Positions 42,321 to 51,233 of a stretch of 64,000 nt of DNA are shown one piece after another. The position numbers were made by a program, and so were the translations under genes. Numbering within the stretch: position 1 is the first letter of the stretch; each line of letters opens with the position of its first letter. The DNA comes from Sphingobacteriales bacterium 50-39 (GTDB lineage: Bacteria > Bacteroidota > Bacteroidia > Chitinophagales > Chitinophagaceae). Under the pieces are notes generated by a model. That model was given only the letters and a program-made list of their open reading frames with translations, ran no database searches and was not told where the DNA came from. The DNA is taken from positions 620,001 through 684,000 of the forward strand of contig MKTZ01000009.1 in the NCBI GenBank assembly GCA_001898505.1. Direction: 5' to 3'.

Positions 42321-43958
42321 TTGAAACGAAAAGATTTCATTCAAATGGCGGGGATGGGCCTTGGCTCACTCGTCCTGCCCAAACTTCCCTTCGGCACAAG
42401 AATGATCGACCCTTCCGAGGCGCTCAACGCCGGGATGGATGTTGCCGTAAAAAAGCAGCTGTCGGATGTTGCTCTAAATGCCGCAAAGGCCAAAGGGGCC
42501 ACATACACCGATGTACGCATTGGCCGCTACCTCAATCAATTTATTATTACACGGGAGAACAGGATCCAGAACATCGTCAACCTCGAATCGTTCGGAGTGG
42601 GCATTCGGGTGATCGCGGGCGGTAGCTGGGGGTTTGCCGCCACCAACGACGTTACGAAGGAAGGAGTGGCCCGTACCGCGGAAAGGGCCGTAGCTGTAGC
42701 CAGGGCTAACGCTAAGATCATCTCCGAGCCGGTGCAGCTGGCGCCTCAGAAAGGATACGGGGAGGTGAGCTGGAAGACACCTATCATCAAAAATGCATTC
42801 GAGGTGCCCATCAAAGAAAAGGTGGACCTTCTCCTGAATGTCAATGGCATTGCCATGAAGGGCGGCGCCAATTTTATCAATTCGGCCATGCTGGCCGTCA
42901 ATGAACAGAAATACTTTGCTTCCACCGACGGCAGCTACATCGATCAGGACATCCACCGTATCTATCCTTTTTTCAATGTCACGAAGATCGACCAGGCCAC
43001 CGGCAAGTTCCAGACCCGGCAGGCGTTGAGCTCGCCCGTGGGTATGGGGTATGAATATCTTACCGCCACCGACCAAGACAAGGTGCAGGGCGTTGTTACC
43101 CGTTATAAGAACCGTTATGACATGCTGGAAGATGTCAGGAATGCAGCGGCCGATGTCACGCAAAAGATCGCGGCGAAATCCGTAGAGCCCGGCAAGTACG
43201 ATTTGATACTCGACCCTTCCCATCTCTGGCTCACCATTCACGAGTCCGTGGCGCACCCCACCGAGCTGGACCGTGTGCTGGGATACGAGGCCAATTTTGC
43301 CGGAACGAGCTTCCTCACATTGGACAAGTGGAAGTCAGGCAATTTCAATTTCGGCAGCAAGCTGGTGAACATCTCCGCCGACAAGCTCCAACCCGGATCG
43401 TTAGGCGCCGTAGGCTATGATGACGAAGGTGTGAGATGCGGACAATGGGACCTGATCAAGGAAGGGATCCTCGTCAATTACCAGGCCATCCGCGACCAGG
43501 CACATATCATCGGACTGAAGGCATCCCAGGGATGCTGTTATGCACAAAGCTGGTCCGATGTTCAGTTCCAGCGTATGCCCAATGTGTCCCTCCGTCCCGG
43601 CAAGGACCCTCTCTCCGTGGATGATATGATCAGGAATGTGCAGAAAGGTATCTATATCATCGGCAACGGCTCTTTCTCCATCGATCAGCAGCGTTACAAT
43701 TTCCAGTTTGGCGGTCAGACCTTCTATGAGATCAAGGAAGGGAAGATCGTCGGTATGTTGAAGGACGTAGCCTACCAGGCAAATACCCGGGAGTTCTGGA
43801 ACTCTTGTGCAGCCATCGCCGACGAGCGTGACTACAGACTGGGCGGGGCGTTCAACGATGGAAAAGGACAACCCAGCCAGTCCAATGCGGTATCGCATGG
43901 CAGCTCGACCACCCGCTTCAACGGAGTGAATGTCATCAATACCGCCCGGAAGATTTAA
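42321..43958 (+). CDS. tldD: TldD-like metalloprotease with Tat-like signal
   Basis: A 545-residue protein. I chose TTG 42321 (KRKDFIQMAGMGLGSLVLPK), because it gives a Tat-type N-terminus, basic KRKDF followed by a mild hydrophobic stretch; TTG 42294 is an alternative. The zinc motif HExxxH is seen as HESVAHPTELDRVLGYE (about 312-330), with a possible third ligand Cys in SQGCCYAQS. N-terminal domain: GATYTDVRIGRYLNQFIITR. TldD/TldE heterodimers cleave unstructured peptides and mature microcins in E. coli, in the cytosol. A signal on TldD implies periplasmic action here. The TldE gene follows after 30 nt. Both are downstream of the MoxR cluster, probably one transcript. Confidence 0.88.
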   Translation: MKRKDFIQMAGMGLGSLVLPKLPFGTRMIDPSEALNAGMDVAVKKQLSDVALNAAKAKGATYTDVRIGRYLNQFIITRENRIQNIVNLESFGVGIRVIAGGSWGFAATNDVTKEGVARTAERAVAVARANAKIISEPVQLAPQKGYGEVSWKTPIIKNAFEVPIKEKVDLLLNVNGIAMKGGANFINSAMLAVNEQKYFASTDGSYIDQDIHRIYPFFNVTKIDQATGKFQTRQALSSPVGMGYEYLTATDQDKVQGVVTRYKNRYDMLEDVRNAAADVTQKIAAKSVEPGKYDLILDPSHLWLTIHESVAHPTELDRVLGYEANFAGTSFLTLDKWKSGNFNFGSKLVNISADKLQPGSLGAVGYDDEGVRCGQWDLIKEGILVNYQAIRDQAHIIGLKASQGCCYAQSWSDVQFQRMPNVSLRPGKDPLSVDDMIRNVQKGIYIIGNGSFSIDQQRYNFQFGGQTFYEIKEGKIVGMLKDVAYQANTREFWNSCAAIADERDYRLGGAFNDGKGQPSQSNAVSHGSSTTRFNGVNVINTARKI

Positions 43959-43988
43959 TCCTTTTAACTACTAACAAGAAATTCCTAT

Positions 43989-45323
43989 ATGGCAATTTTA
44001 AGCAAAGATGAAGCGCAAAAGCTGATGAAAAAAGTGCTCAGCTATTCCAAGGCGGAGGAATGTGAGGTCTCCCTCACAGGCTCTGACGGAGGTAATATAC
44101 GGTATGCCCGCAACTCCGTCTCGACCGCTGGTGAGGTCAATCAGCTGACCCTGGTCGTCAATTCAATTTATGGAAAGAAGTCGGGTGTCGCCACCATCGA
44201 TGAGTTCGACGATACATCGTTGGAAAAAGTGGTGCGCCGTTCCGAAGAGCTGGCCCAGCTGGCTCCGGAGAACCCTGAACATATGCCGCTCCTGGGGCCG
44301 CAGGATTTTCCCGAGTCCATTACATACGTGCCTGTAACGGCGGCCATTACGCCCGATACGAGGGCAGAGGCCGTGGCCAAAAGCATACAGACCTGCAAGG
44401 ATGCAAAGCTGCAGGCGGCGGGCTATCTGGAGAATACTACCAGCTTCAACGCTATCATGAACTCAAAAGGGCTTTTCGCCTATAACAAGGACACTGATGT
44501 CGTTTTCTCCGTCACCACCCGTAACGAGGAAGGCACCGGCTCCGGCTACGCCGCCCGCGGCTTTAATGATGTCAGCAAGCTGGATACCTTGTCCGCTACA
44601 AAGATCGCTGCCTCCAAGGCCAATGGCTCCGTTGGCGCCAGGGCCATCGAGCCGGGAAAATATACCGTGATCCTGGAACCCGTGGCCGTAGCGTATTTGC
44701 TGGAGAGCCTTTTCTTCGGACTGGACGCCCGCAGCGCAGATGAAGGGCGGAGCTTTATGAGCAAGGCCGGCGGCGGCAATCGATTGGGAGAACAGCTGAT
44801 GGATACGAAGGTGAATATCTATTCCGACCCCTTCAATCCCGATCTCCCTTCTTCCACCTGGAACAGGGAAGGTCAACTGCTCACAAAGAGGAGCTGGATC
44901 GAGAAGGGAGTGGTAAAGAATCTCAGTTATTCCAGGTATTGGGCAGACAAGAAAAAGGTCGACCCTGTACCAGCGCCATCCAATGTCATCATGGACGGAG
45001 GGACCGCCTCACTGGAAGAATTGATCAAGAGCACGGAAAAAGGCATACTCGTGTCACGTCTCTGGTATATCCGCATGGTAGACCCGCAGACATTGTTGCT
45101 CACCGGCCTGACGCGTGACGGTACTTTCTATATCGAGAATGGCGAAGTGAAATTTCCCATCAAGAACTTCCGGTTCAACGAGAGCCCTGTTATCATGCTG
45201 AACAATGTGGAAGCACTGGGCCGGCCGGAAAGAAGTATCAGCGTAGAATCCTACCGGAGCTACCTGGTGCCGCCCATCAAGGCAAGGGATTTTACCTTTA
45301 GTTCATTGTCGGACGCTGTATAG
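43989..45323 (+). CDS. TldE/PmbA-like partner of TldD
   Basis: A 444-residue protein of the same fold as TldD: SKAEECEVSLTGSDGGNIRYARN, ITPDTRAEAVAKSIQTCKDA and FSVTTRNEEGTGSGYAARGF. The C-terminal domain has GKYTVILEPVAVAYLLESLFF in place of the zinc-motif helix of TldD, so it is the non-catalytic subunit, as expected for TldE. No signal peptide is visible. If TldD is exported by Tat, TldE could be carried across as a folded complex (inference). It is the last gene of the cluster and is followed by a weak hairpin with T-run. Confidence 0.88.
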   Translation: MAILSKDEAQKLMKKVLSYSKAEECEVSLTGSDGGNIRYARNSVSTAGEVNQLTLVVNSIYGKKSGVATIDEFDDTSLEKVVRRSEELAQLAPENPEHMPLLGPQDFPESITYVPVTAAITPDTRAEAVAKSIQTCKDAKLQAAGYLENTTSFNAIMNSKGLFAYNKDTDVVFSVTTRNEEGTGSGYAARGFNDVSKLDTLSATKIAASKANGSVGARAIEPGKYTVILEPVAVAYLLESLFFGLDARSADEGRSFMSKAGGGNRLGEQLMDTKVNIYSDPFNPDLPSSTWNREGQLLTKRSWIEKGVVKNLSYSRYWADKKKVDPVPAPSNVIMDGGTASLEELIKSTEKGILVSRLWYIRMVDPQTLLLTGLTRDGTFYIENGEVKFPIKNFRFNESPVIMLNNVEALGRPERSISVESYRSYLVPPIKARDFTFSSLSDAV

Positions 45324-45359
45324 AGGGGTGGAGATTACGGCGCCGGGACCTCTATTTTT
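45321..45359 (+). terminator. Possible terminator after TldE
   Basis: TAGAGG (45321-45326) pairs with CCTCTA (45349-45354) around a 22-nt loop, followed by TTTTT. The stem includes the stop codon. Weak but well placed. Confidence 0.4.
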
Positions 45360-45475
45360 CGGTGATCCCTATTTGGTTTAAAAAATACGGATTTTTGGTA
45401 CCTGAAGTACTAATATTCGATAAAAAATAAACTAAATCGCCCACTCGTAAAAAGGCATTCTTTACTACGAGGGAG

Positions 45476-46305
45476 CTATCTGCTCCCTGCCGCAGCTGGG
45501 ATTTCAAAGTCAGCCAGGAGATTCACATTCGGGTCCGGGGTGATCGTTGCTGGTTCAGCTATCAGCGGTATCCGAAGAAAGTTGGTTTTGGTGGTGAGCT
45601 GGGTGGTATATGGCTTGCCGTCGATGGACAGCTCCAGGGGGAATTCAAAGGGTATTGGCTGTAGCTGTGTGGTGGTGTTGAACAAGGCGGAGTTGGCATC
45701 GTCATAATACCATTCCAGGCGGACGGAAGGATGACCCGGTGTATAGAGCCATTGGTGGAAGAAAGCGTGCAGGTCCTGTCCGCTGGCCGTCTCCACGATC
45801 TTTTCAAAGTCTTCCGTTGAGGCATTGCTGTTGCGGTAAGTGCCATAATAGGTAGAGATGGCCTTCCAGAAAAGAGAATCGCCTATCTTCCGGCGTAGCA
45901 TGTGCAGGACCCAGCCCCCTTTCTGATAGCTGTTGGGATTCAGCAGCTCCATATAATCTTGCTTTACGCTGGAGTCCACCACCGGCGTCATTCTTTTCTT
46001 TTCAAAGGAAAAGACGGTAGCTCTGTCTTTCCGCAGGCCAGCCTTCAGGTCGGCGCCGTACCGGCTTTCCAGGTAGCAATGGGTCATATAGGTGGCGAAC
46101 CCCTCACTAAGCCAGAGATGCCGCCATTGCGCCATGAGGGATTCGACTCCCGGGCTGCTGACTGAATTCTCATAGTAGCAGATGGCGCCGGCGTTCTCCA
46201 ATCCGCCAAAGCGGGTCTTGGATTGTCAGAGAAATGACGGCGTTCCCGGTGATCCTATCATTAGTGTTATACCAACGGCGCAAGGATGAGCAGACGAAGT
46301 GTCAT
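45476..46305 (-). pseudogene. M1 aminopeptidase copy with several internal deletions, zinc motif lost
   Basis: A degenerate duplicate of the intact M1 gene at 48874-50469. From ATG 46305 it reads MTLRLLILAPL, aligned to MALRLPFLALL of the intact copy, then breaks. A fragment NTNDRITGNAVISL aligns to DTSDMIQGTAFIHI. About 230 codons are then missing up to QSKTRFGGLENA. The longest remaining frame (45476-46201) matches the intact protein closely but lacks the 15 residues HEIAHQWFGDAVTET between SLMA and QWRH, an exact in-frame loss of 45 nt that takes out the HExxH zinc site. One further codon is lost at GAD-LKAG. The C-terminal half is otherwise conserved. The product could not be a working peptidase. 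Confidence 0.88.
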
Positions 46306-46371
46306 AACAAATGATTTACATAAATATCCCGTAAATTAGCAGGTATGTCCGAACATATCAAAGCTCCGCAT
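46302..46371 (+). repeat. Duplicated M1/DUF1345 intergenic block
   Basis: About 70 nt are nearly the same as 50466-50535, with roughly 4 mismatches by eye. The block includes both start codons, exactly 40 nt apart in each copy. It proves that the divergent M1-DUF1345 module was duplicated as a unit. Confidence 0.85.
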
Positions 46372-46383
46372 TTAAAGGGTTAA
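46345..46383 (+). pseudogene. DUF1345 copy reduced to 12 codons
   Basis: The frame reads MSEHIKAPH then LKG and TAA. The first nine codons match the start of the intact DUF1345 gene (MSEYIKAPH). The last three codons match its end (LKG, followed by a stop, with the same TTTAAAGGGTTA sequence as at 51180-51191). About 215 codons between are gone. The two ends meet at a short shared AT-rich sequence. This is a clear footprint of a large internal deletion. Confidence 0.8.
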
Positions 46384-46397
46384 TCCAATCAAATAAT

Positions 46398-48809
46398 ATG
46401 TTTCGGTGGTTGGTAATTATATGTTGTCCGATGATGCTCTGTGCGCAGCAATCGCCCTCAGGGGTGGAGGCTTATCGGAGATGGGATCTGCTGCCGCAGC
46501 AGCGCATTGGTGTCCGGGCGTATATGCGCAGCACCTACGATCGTACGGGCGGGGGTAGCGATGCGGGAAATTTTCTTTTTATGAACAAGGAGGACGAGAA
46601 TGTGACCCTGGATGTAAAGGGTCAGGGGATGTTGTATTTCTTCAGGGCCAATCACTGGCATGGAAGCCCCTGGCATTTTACCATTGACGGCAAAGACCAT
46701 ATCGTGAAGGAAACCGCTACCGACAGTCCTGTCAATGCCTGGAAGACCGTGCAAAGGGCCCAATTCATCCCAGGTGATGTTTTTCATGAGCCCATGGACT
46801 GGACATGGACCACCTCCAAGGGGGCCGACCTGATCTGGACACCTATGCCTTTCCAGGATTCGTTTCGGATTGCTTATTCACGGACCTTTTATGGAACGGG
46901 ATATTATATATATCATTTATTTAACGGCGAGGTGCCTGTGAGTACGTTTGATCCAGCTACGCTGATGAGCGGGGCGGGGACTGACATCGCACCAAAGGAT
47001 ATCGCTACCACGCGGGGCCAGGTGCTATTGGATAAGCAGAGTGTACTGTTGGATGCCCTTGTCGTTGGGCCGTCCGTCATACGGGCCCTCAAACTAAAAA
47101 TTCCGCTGGATAAAGCCGTCGATATCGAACGACTGCGGCTGAGAATCACCTGGGATGATGCTTCCTATCCATCCGTGGATGCGCCTTTATGTCTTTTCTT
47201 TGGGGCGGGGACGTTTTTCAACAAGGGAAAAAACGAATATTTTGTAAAAGGGCTGCCGATCAACATACGGTATGATTATCCACAGAATAAGGTGGAGCTG
47301 GCCTGTTACTATCCCATGCCTTTCTTTCGGCAGGCGCGTTTAGAGATAGTGGGCGGTGCAGCCGGCGTTCCTCTTGAATACGAGATAAGGTATGAGCCGC
47401 TAACAACGGCCGCCAACCTCAGCAGCTATTTCCACGCCACCTATGTGGATATACCGGAACCCGTGCTGGGACAGGATATGGTCTGGCTGGATACAAAGGG
47501 TGTCGAGGGACACGCCGACTGGTCCGGCAGCTTTGCGGGGACTTCCTTTATCTTTAGTCATAACGCTAATTTCTTTACGCTGGAGGGGGACCCCCGATTC
47601 TTCTTCGACGACAGCCAGACACCGCAGGCCCAGGGCACCGGTACGGAAGAATGGGCCGGTGGCGGTGATTATTGGGGCGGAGAGAAAATGACCCTGCCCC
47701 TGGCCGGCCATCCCTGTGGCACGAAAGACAAAGCTTTGGCGGTGAATGACAAAGATCTTATTGAGTCAGCCTATAGGTTCCTGATGGCGGATATCATGCC
47801 TTTTGGCCGGCGCGCCATCATCCGCTTCGAACATAGCGAGGATGTCAGCATGGAGCATTATGAGGCCGTGACCTATTGGTATGGTCTGCCTGCGCCCTCG
47901 CTGATCAAGACCGACTCGCTGGACATTGGCAAGGTCCTCGACGAGAATAAACATAATTATTATTCTCCCGATGCGTCGCCCGTAGAGACACTGGTTTCCC
48001 GTTATGAGTGGGGGCCCGACTCGCTGCCAGAATACGTATATGGCATCGATGTCAGCAAGATACCCGGCTATAAGGCCGGCACTGAGCTGTATCCTACAAG
48101 TGAACAGGATGGCCGGCACACGCTGGGGGTATCGGAATTTACCGTCAGGCTCGACCCCGCCAATGTGGGGGTGTTGCTTCGGCGAACTTTGGACTACAGC
48201 TTTCCCAACCAAACGGCGGAAGTGTATGTGCAAACTACGAGCGGCTGGCAGAAGGCCGGTATATGGTACCTGGCGGGCGCCAATACCTGTATGTATTCGG
48301 AACCACCTGATGAGCTGGGGCTGAGGGAATATCATGTGCGGACATCCGACCGGCAATTCCGCGACGATGAGTTCCTGTTACCCGCGCGGTTGACAAAGGG
48401 GCAGTCTTTCCTGCGAATACGTATCCGCTGTATACCTGACCAGCAGCAGCTATACCCTGGCCATGCGTTCCCAAAACCCAGTTGCTGGAGTGAATTGAAA
48501 TACGATGTATATAGTTATGTCATACCCAAATTCCAGATCGATTCGGCAACGACGGATTCGTCAGATCATGTCAGCGTATATCCCAATCCTGCGGGCGACC
48601 AGGTGAACCTGGAGATATTCAGCAGCCTGACTGGCGTCATCAATGTACAGGTGATCAATGCTGTGGGCGTCACCGTTAAGCACTATCAATACAGCAAAGA
48701 GGAGCAGTTGATGCGGCAATCTATTTCGCTCAGTGGATTGCCGACAGGACTCTATTTCATCCGGATGCAAAGCGCCGGCTGGAGCGAGATAAAAAAGATA
48801 TTGAAGTGA
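46398..48809 (+). CDS. GH172-type (DUF2961) glycoside hydrolase-like protein with type IX sorting domain
   Basis: An 803-residue exported protein: signal peptide (1-17, ending LCAQQ), DUF2961 double jelly-roll core (about 45-420), and about 300 further residues of beta-rich sequence. The core includes GKDHIVKETATDSPVNAW and ends in the family motif GTGTEEWAGGGDYWGG, whose Glu is a candidate catalytic residue. The last 80 residues (VSVYPNPAGDQVNLEIFS ... GLPTGLYFIRMQ) form a Por secretion sorting domain, so it leaves the cell by the T9SS. GH172 enzymes act on furanosides such as fructose dianhydride, arabinofuranose or galactofuranose; substrate here is not known. It sits between the two copies of the M1/DUF1345 module. 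Confidence 0.85.
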   Translation: MFRWLVIICCPMMLCAQQSPSGVEAYRRWDLLPQQRIGVRAYMRSTYDRTGGGSDAGNFLFMNKEDENVTLDVKGQGMLYFFRANHWHGSPWHFTIDGKDHIVKETATDSPVNAWKTVQRAQFIPGDVFHEPMDWTWTTSKGADLIWTPMPFQDSFRIAYSRTFYGTGYYIYHLFNGEVPVSTFDPATLMSGAGTDIAPKDIATTRGQVLLDKQSVLLDALVVGPSVIRALKLKIPLDKAVDIERLRLRITWDDASYPSVDAPLCLFFGAGTFFNKGKNEYFVKGLPINIRYDYPQNKVELACYYPMPFFRQARLEIVGGAAGVPLEYEIRYEPLTTAANLSSYFHATYVDIPEPVLGQDMVWLDTKGVEGHADWSGSFAGTSFIFSHNANFFTLEGDPRFFFDDSQTPQAQGTGTEEWAGGGDYWGGEKMTLPLAGHPCGTKDKALAVNDKDLIESAYRFLMADIMPFGRRAIIRFEHSEDVSMEHYEAVTYWYGLPAPSLIKTDSLDIGKVLDENKHNYYSPDASPVETLVSRYEWGPDSLPEYVYGIDVSKIPGYKAGTELYPTSEQDGRHTLGVSEFTVRLDPANVGVLLRRTLDYSFPNQTAEVYVQTTSGWQKAGIWYLAGANTCMYSEPPDELGLREYHVRTSDRQFRDDEFLLPARLTKGQSFLRIRIRCIPDQQQLYPGHAFPKPSCWSELKYDVYSYVIPKFQIDSATTDSSDHVSVYPNPAGDQVNLEIFSSLTGVINVQVINAVGVTVKHYQYSKEEQLMRQSISLSGLPTGLYFIRMQSAGWSEIKKILK

Positions 48810-48873
48810 TCTTTATGCCGCCACCTCCTCCTCTTAGAAAGATCGTACCCCTTCCGTCAATGATCAACGGCTG

Positions 48874-50469
48874 TTAATGGTGTTCCGGCATTTTAAAATC
48901 AGCTAAAAGATCCACATTCGGGTCCGGGACGATCGTTGTCGGCTCAGCTATCAGCGGTATCCGAAGAAAGTTCGTTTTGGTGGTCAGCTGGATGGTATAC
49001 GGCTTGCCGTCGATGGACAGCTCCAGGGGGAATTCAAAGGGTATTGGCTGCAGCTGTGTGGTGGTGATGAACAGGGCGGAGTTGGCATCGTCATAATGCC
49101 ATTGCAGGCGGACGGAAGGATGACCCGGTGTATAGAGCCATTGATGGAAGAAAGTATGCAGATCCTGTCCGCTGGCCGTCTCCACGATCTTTTCAAAGTC
49201 TTCCGTTGAGGCATTGCCGTTGCGGTAAGTGTTGTAATAGGTAGAGATGGCCTTCCAGAAAAGAGAGTCGCTAATTTTACGGCGTAACATATGCAGCACC
49301 CAGCCGCCTTTCTGATAGCTGTTAGGGTTCAGCAACACCATATAGTCGTGATGGACGGAAGAGTCCACCACCGGCGTCATTCTTTTCTTTTCAAAGTGGA
49401 GGACCGTGATCCTGTCTTTCCGCAGGCCAGCCTTCAGGGTGTCGGCGCCATACCGGCTTTCCAGGTAGCAATGGGTCATATAGGTGGCGAACCCTTCGCT
49501 GAGCCAGAGATGTCGCCATTGCGTCTCCGTCACCGCATCGCCAAACCACTGGTGGGCTATCTCATGGGCCATGAGGGATTCAACTCCGGGGCTGCTGACC
49601 GAATTCTCGTAATAACAGATGGCGCTGGCATTCTCCAGTCCCCCAAACCGGGTCTTGGATTGAACGTTGCCGCATTTTTCAAAAGGGTATGGGCCGATGC
49701 GATGGATATAGAAGGGAAGGATCTTTAGCGCGTTGGCATAGCTGTGGAAGCCGACCGTCTTGTCCTCCGGGTAGACGTAATTATACACCGGCACGCCTTC
49801 CACGTCACCTGGATGATCTACGGCAAAGTCGGAAATGCCAACCATCATGATCTTGGGGGACAGGGGGGCGGATTCTATCCAACTGGTGACCTTCATGCCG
49901 TTATCCAGTTTTTCCTCTTTTTGCAGGGCGCCATTAGCCACTACTGTATAATGTGCCGGCGCTACGACATCGAATGTTACCGTTGCTTTATCCGAGGGGT
50001 CATCTATACAGGGCAGCCAGTTATGGGCGCGGTTAGGCCAATTGTCCCCGAAAAATCCACGGTGTCCGTACTTGTTTTTGGAGATGATAAGGCCGTCGGA
50101 GGGAATACCTTTATATTCGATCACATAAAGCCGTTGCTCCTCCGAGTCTGCCGTGTCGTAGATAATGAGATGGTCTTTTGTCTGCTTAAAATTTTTGCTA
50201 AAAGTGAGTGGATGCATTTCCTGTTCTACTGCAAACACATACATTCCCTTACCCTGGCCATCGACATTCTTCAAATCCAACAGGAAGCTATCGGCATGTT
50301 GTCTGAATTTGATATGAATAAAAGCAGTCCCCTGGATCATATCACTGGTATCGCTAACCCGAAGAGCAAACTCATAATTCTGCACATCGACGGCAGGATT
50401 ATAAGGCTGTCCAAAGCTCACGGAAAAAAACACCAGCAACAGGGCAAGGAACGGCAAGCGCAGGGCCAT
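48874..50469 (-). CDS. M1 family zinc aminopeptidase, intact copy
   Basis: A 531-residue exported protein: signal peptide (1-20, ending SFGQ), N-terminal beta domain with NWPNRAHNWLPCIDDPSDKA, exopeptidase motif variant GGLENASAICYYE (about 276-288), and zinc site HEIAHQWFGD (His302, Glu303, His306) with third ligand Glu325 in WLSEGFATYM. The C-terminal part is shorter than in PepN-type enzymes, as in many Bacteroidota M1 proteins. It should cleave N-terminal residues from peptides in the periplasm. It is divergent from the DUF1345 gene with only 39 nt between the start codons. A remnant copy lies at 45476-46305. Confidence 0.93.
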   Translation of the reverse strand: MALRLPFLALLLVFFSVSFGQPYNPAVDVQNYEFALRVSDTSDMIQGTAFIHIKFRQHADSFLLDLKNVDGQGKGMYVFAVEQEMHPLTFSKNFKQTKDHLIIYDTADSEEQRLYVIEYKGIPSDGLIISKNKYGHRGFFGDNWPNRAHNWLPCIDDPSDKATVTFDVVAPAHYTVVANGALQKEEKLDNGMKVTSWIESAPLSPKIMMVGISDFAVDHPGDVEGVPVYNYVYPEDKTVGFHSYANALKILPFYIHRIGPYPFEKCGNVQSKTRFGGLENASAICYYENSVSSPGVESLMAHEIAHQWFGDAVTETQWRHLWLSEGFATYMTHCYLESRYGADTLKAGLRKDRITVLHFEKKRMTPVVDSSVHHDYMVLLNPNSYQKGGWVLHMLRRKISDSLFWKAISTYYNTYRNGNASTEDFEKIVETASGQDLHTFFHQWLYTPGHPSVRLQWHYDDANSALFITTTQLQPIPFEFPLELSIDGKPYTIQLTTKTNFLRIPLIAEPTTIVPDPNVDLLADFKMPEHH

Positions 50470-50508
50470 AACAAATGATTTACTTAAATATACCGTAAAT
50501 TAGCAGGT

Positions 50509-51192
50509 ATGTCCGAATATATCAAAGCTCCGCATTGGTTTTATAGGATCAGAGCCATCTACAAGTTGCTCATCTGTCTTTCAATAGCAACAGTCAGCTA
50601 TGTGTTATTGCTCCCCGTCCGGATGGAACCCTTTACACGCACGATGGTCGCCTGGGATATTTTTAGCCTTTGCGAGATCGTCATCAGTCTGGCTATTTTC
50701 TCTGCCGTATGCCCTCAGCAGCTACGGATCCTGGCCAGCCGGGAAGATGCAAGCCGGCCCGTGGTATTCACTATCGTGATCACCGCTATCGTGGGCAGCT
50801 TGGGCGGTGTACTGCTCCTGCTGAAGAACCAGAATGCCTGGTTGCTGAGTGAAGGTCTGGAGACGGCCATCTATATTGCCGGAGTTACTTTTTCCTGGAT
50901 ATTGTTACATATCATTTTTACGAGCCGGTATGCCCACCTTTATTATGGCGATCATGCCAAAAAGAAGGGTGAGATGGCCAAGGGGCTGGAGATACCCGGC
51001 AATGAGGCCCCCGACTATTTGGACTTTGCTTACTTTTCCTTTGTCATAGGCATGACCTTCCAGGTGTCGGATGTCCAGATCTCGTCCCGCCAGATACGGA
51101 GGGTGGTGCTGATCCATGGGGTATTATCTTTCCTTTTCAATACCGTCATCGTAGCCCTCACCATCAATGTCGTGGTAAATTTAAAGGGTTAG
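50509..51192 (+). CDS. DUF1345 membrane protein, intact copy
   Basis: A 227-residue integral membrane protein with five or six TM helices. Family marks: MVAWDIFSLCEIVISL, the loop HLYYGDHAKK, and the conserved end PDYLDFAYFSFVIGMTFQVSD, then SSRQIRRVVLIHGVLSFLFNT. The function of DUF1345 is unknown. It is divergent from the M1 peptidase, and both promoters must fit in 39 nt, which suggests leaderless or very short-leader transcripts. A 12-codon relic of a second copy lies at 46345-46383. Confidence 0.85.
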   Translation: MSEYIKAPHWFYRIRAIYKLLICLSIATVSYVLLLPVRMEPFTRTMVAWDIFSLCEIVISLAIFSAVCPQQLRILASREDASRPVVFTIVITAIVGSLGGVLLLLKNQNAWLLSEGLETAIYIAGVTFSWILLHIIFTSRYAHLYYGDHAKKKGEMAKGLEIPGNEAPDYLDFAYFSFVIGMTFQVSDVQISSRQIRRVVLIHGVLSFLFNTVIVALTINVVVNLKG

Positions 51193-51233
51193 ATCACTCT
51201 TGCACAATACACATGGGATGATTATATTGAGGT

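Noticed and set aside
49744-50478. 244-codon plus-strand frame opposite the intact M1 gene
   Set aside because: Shadow of the M1 coding sequence, whose zinc site and signal peptide are clear.
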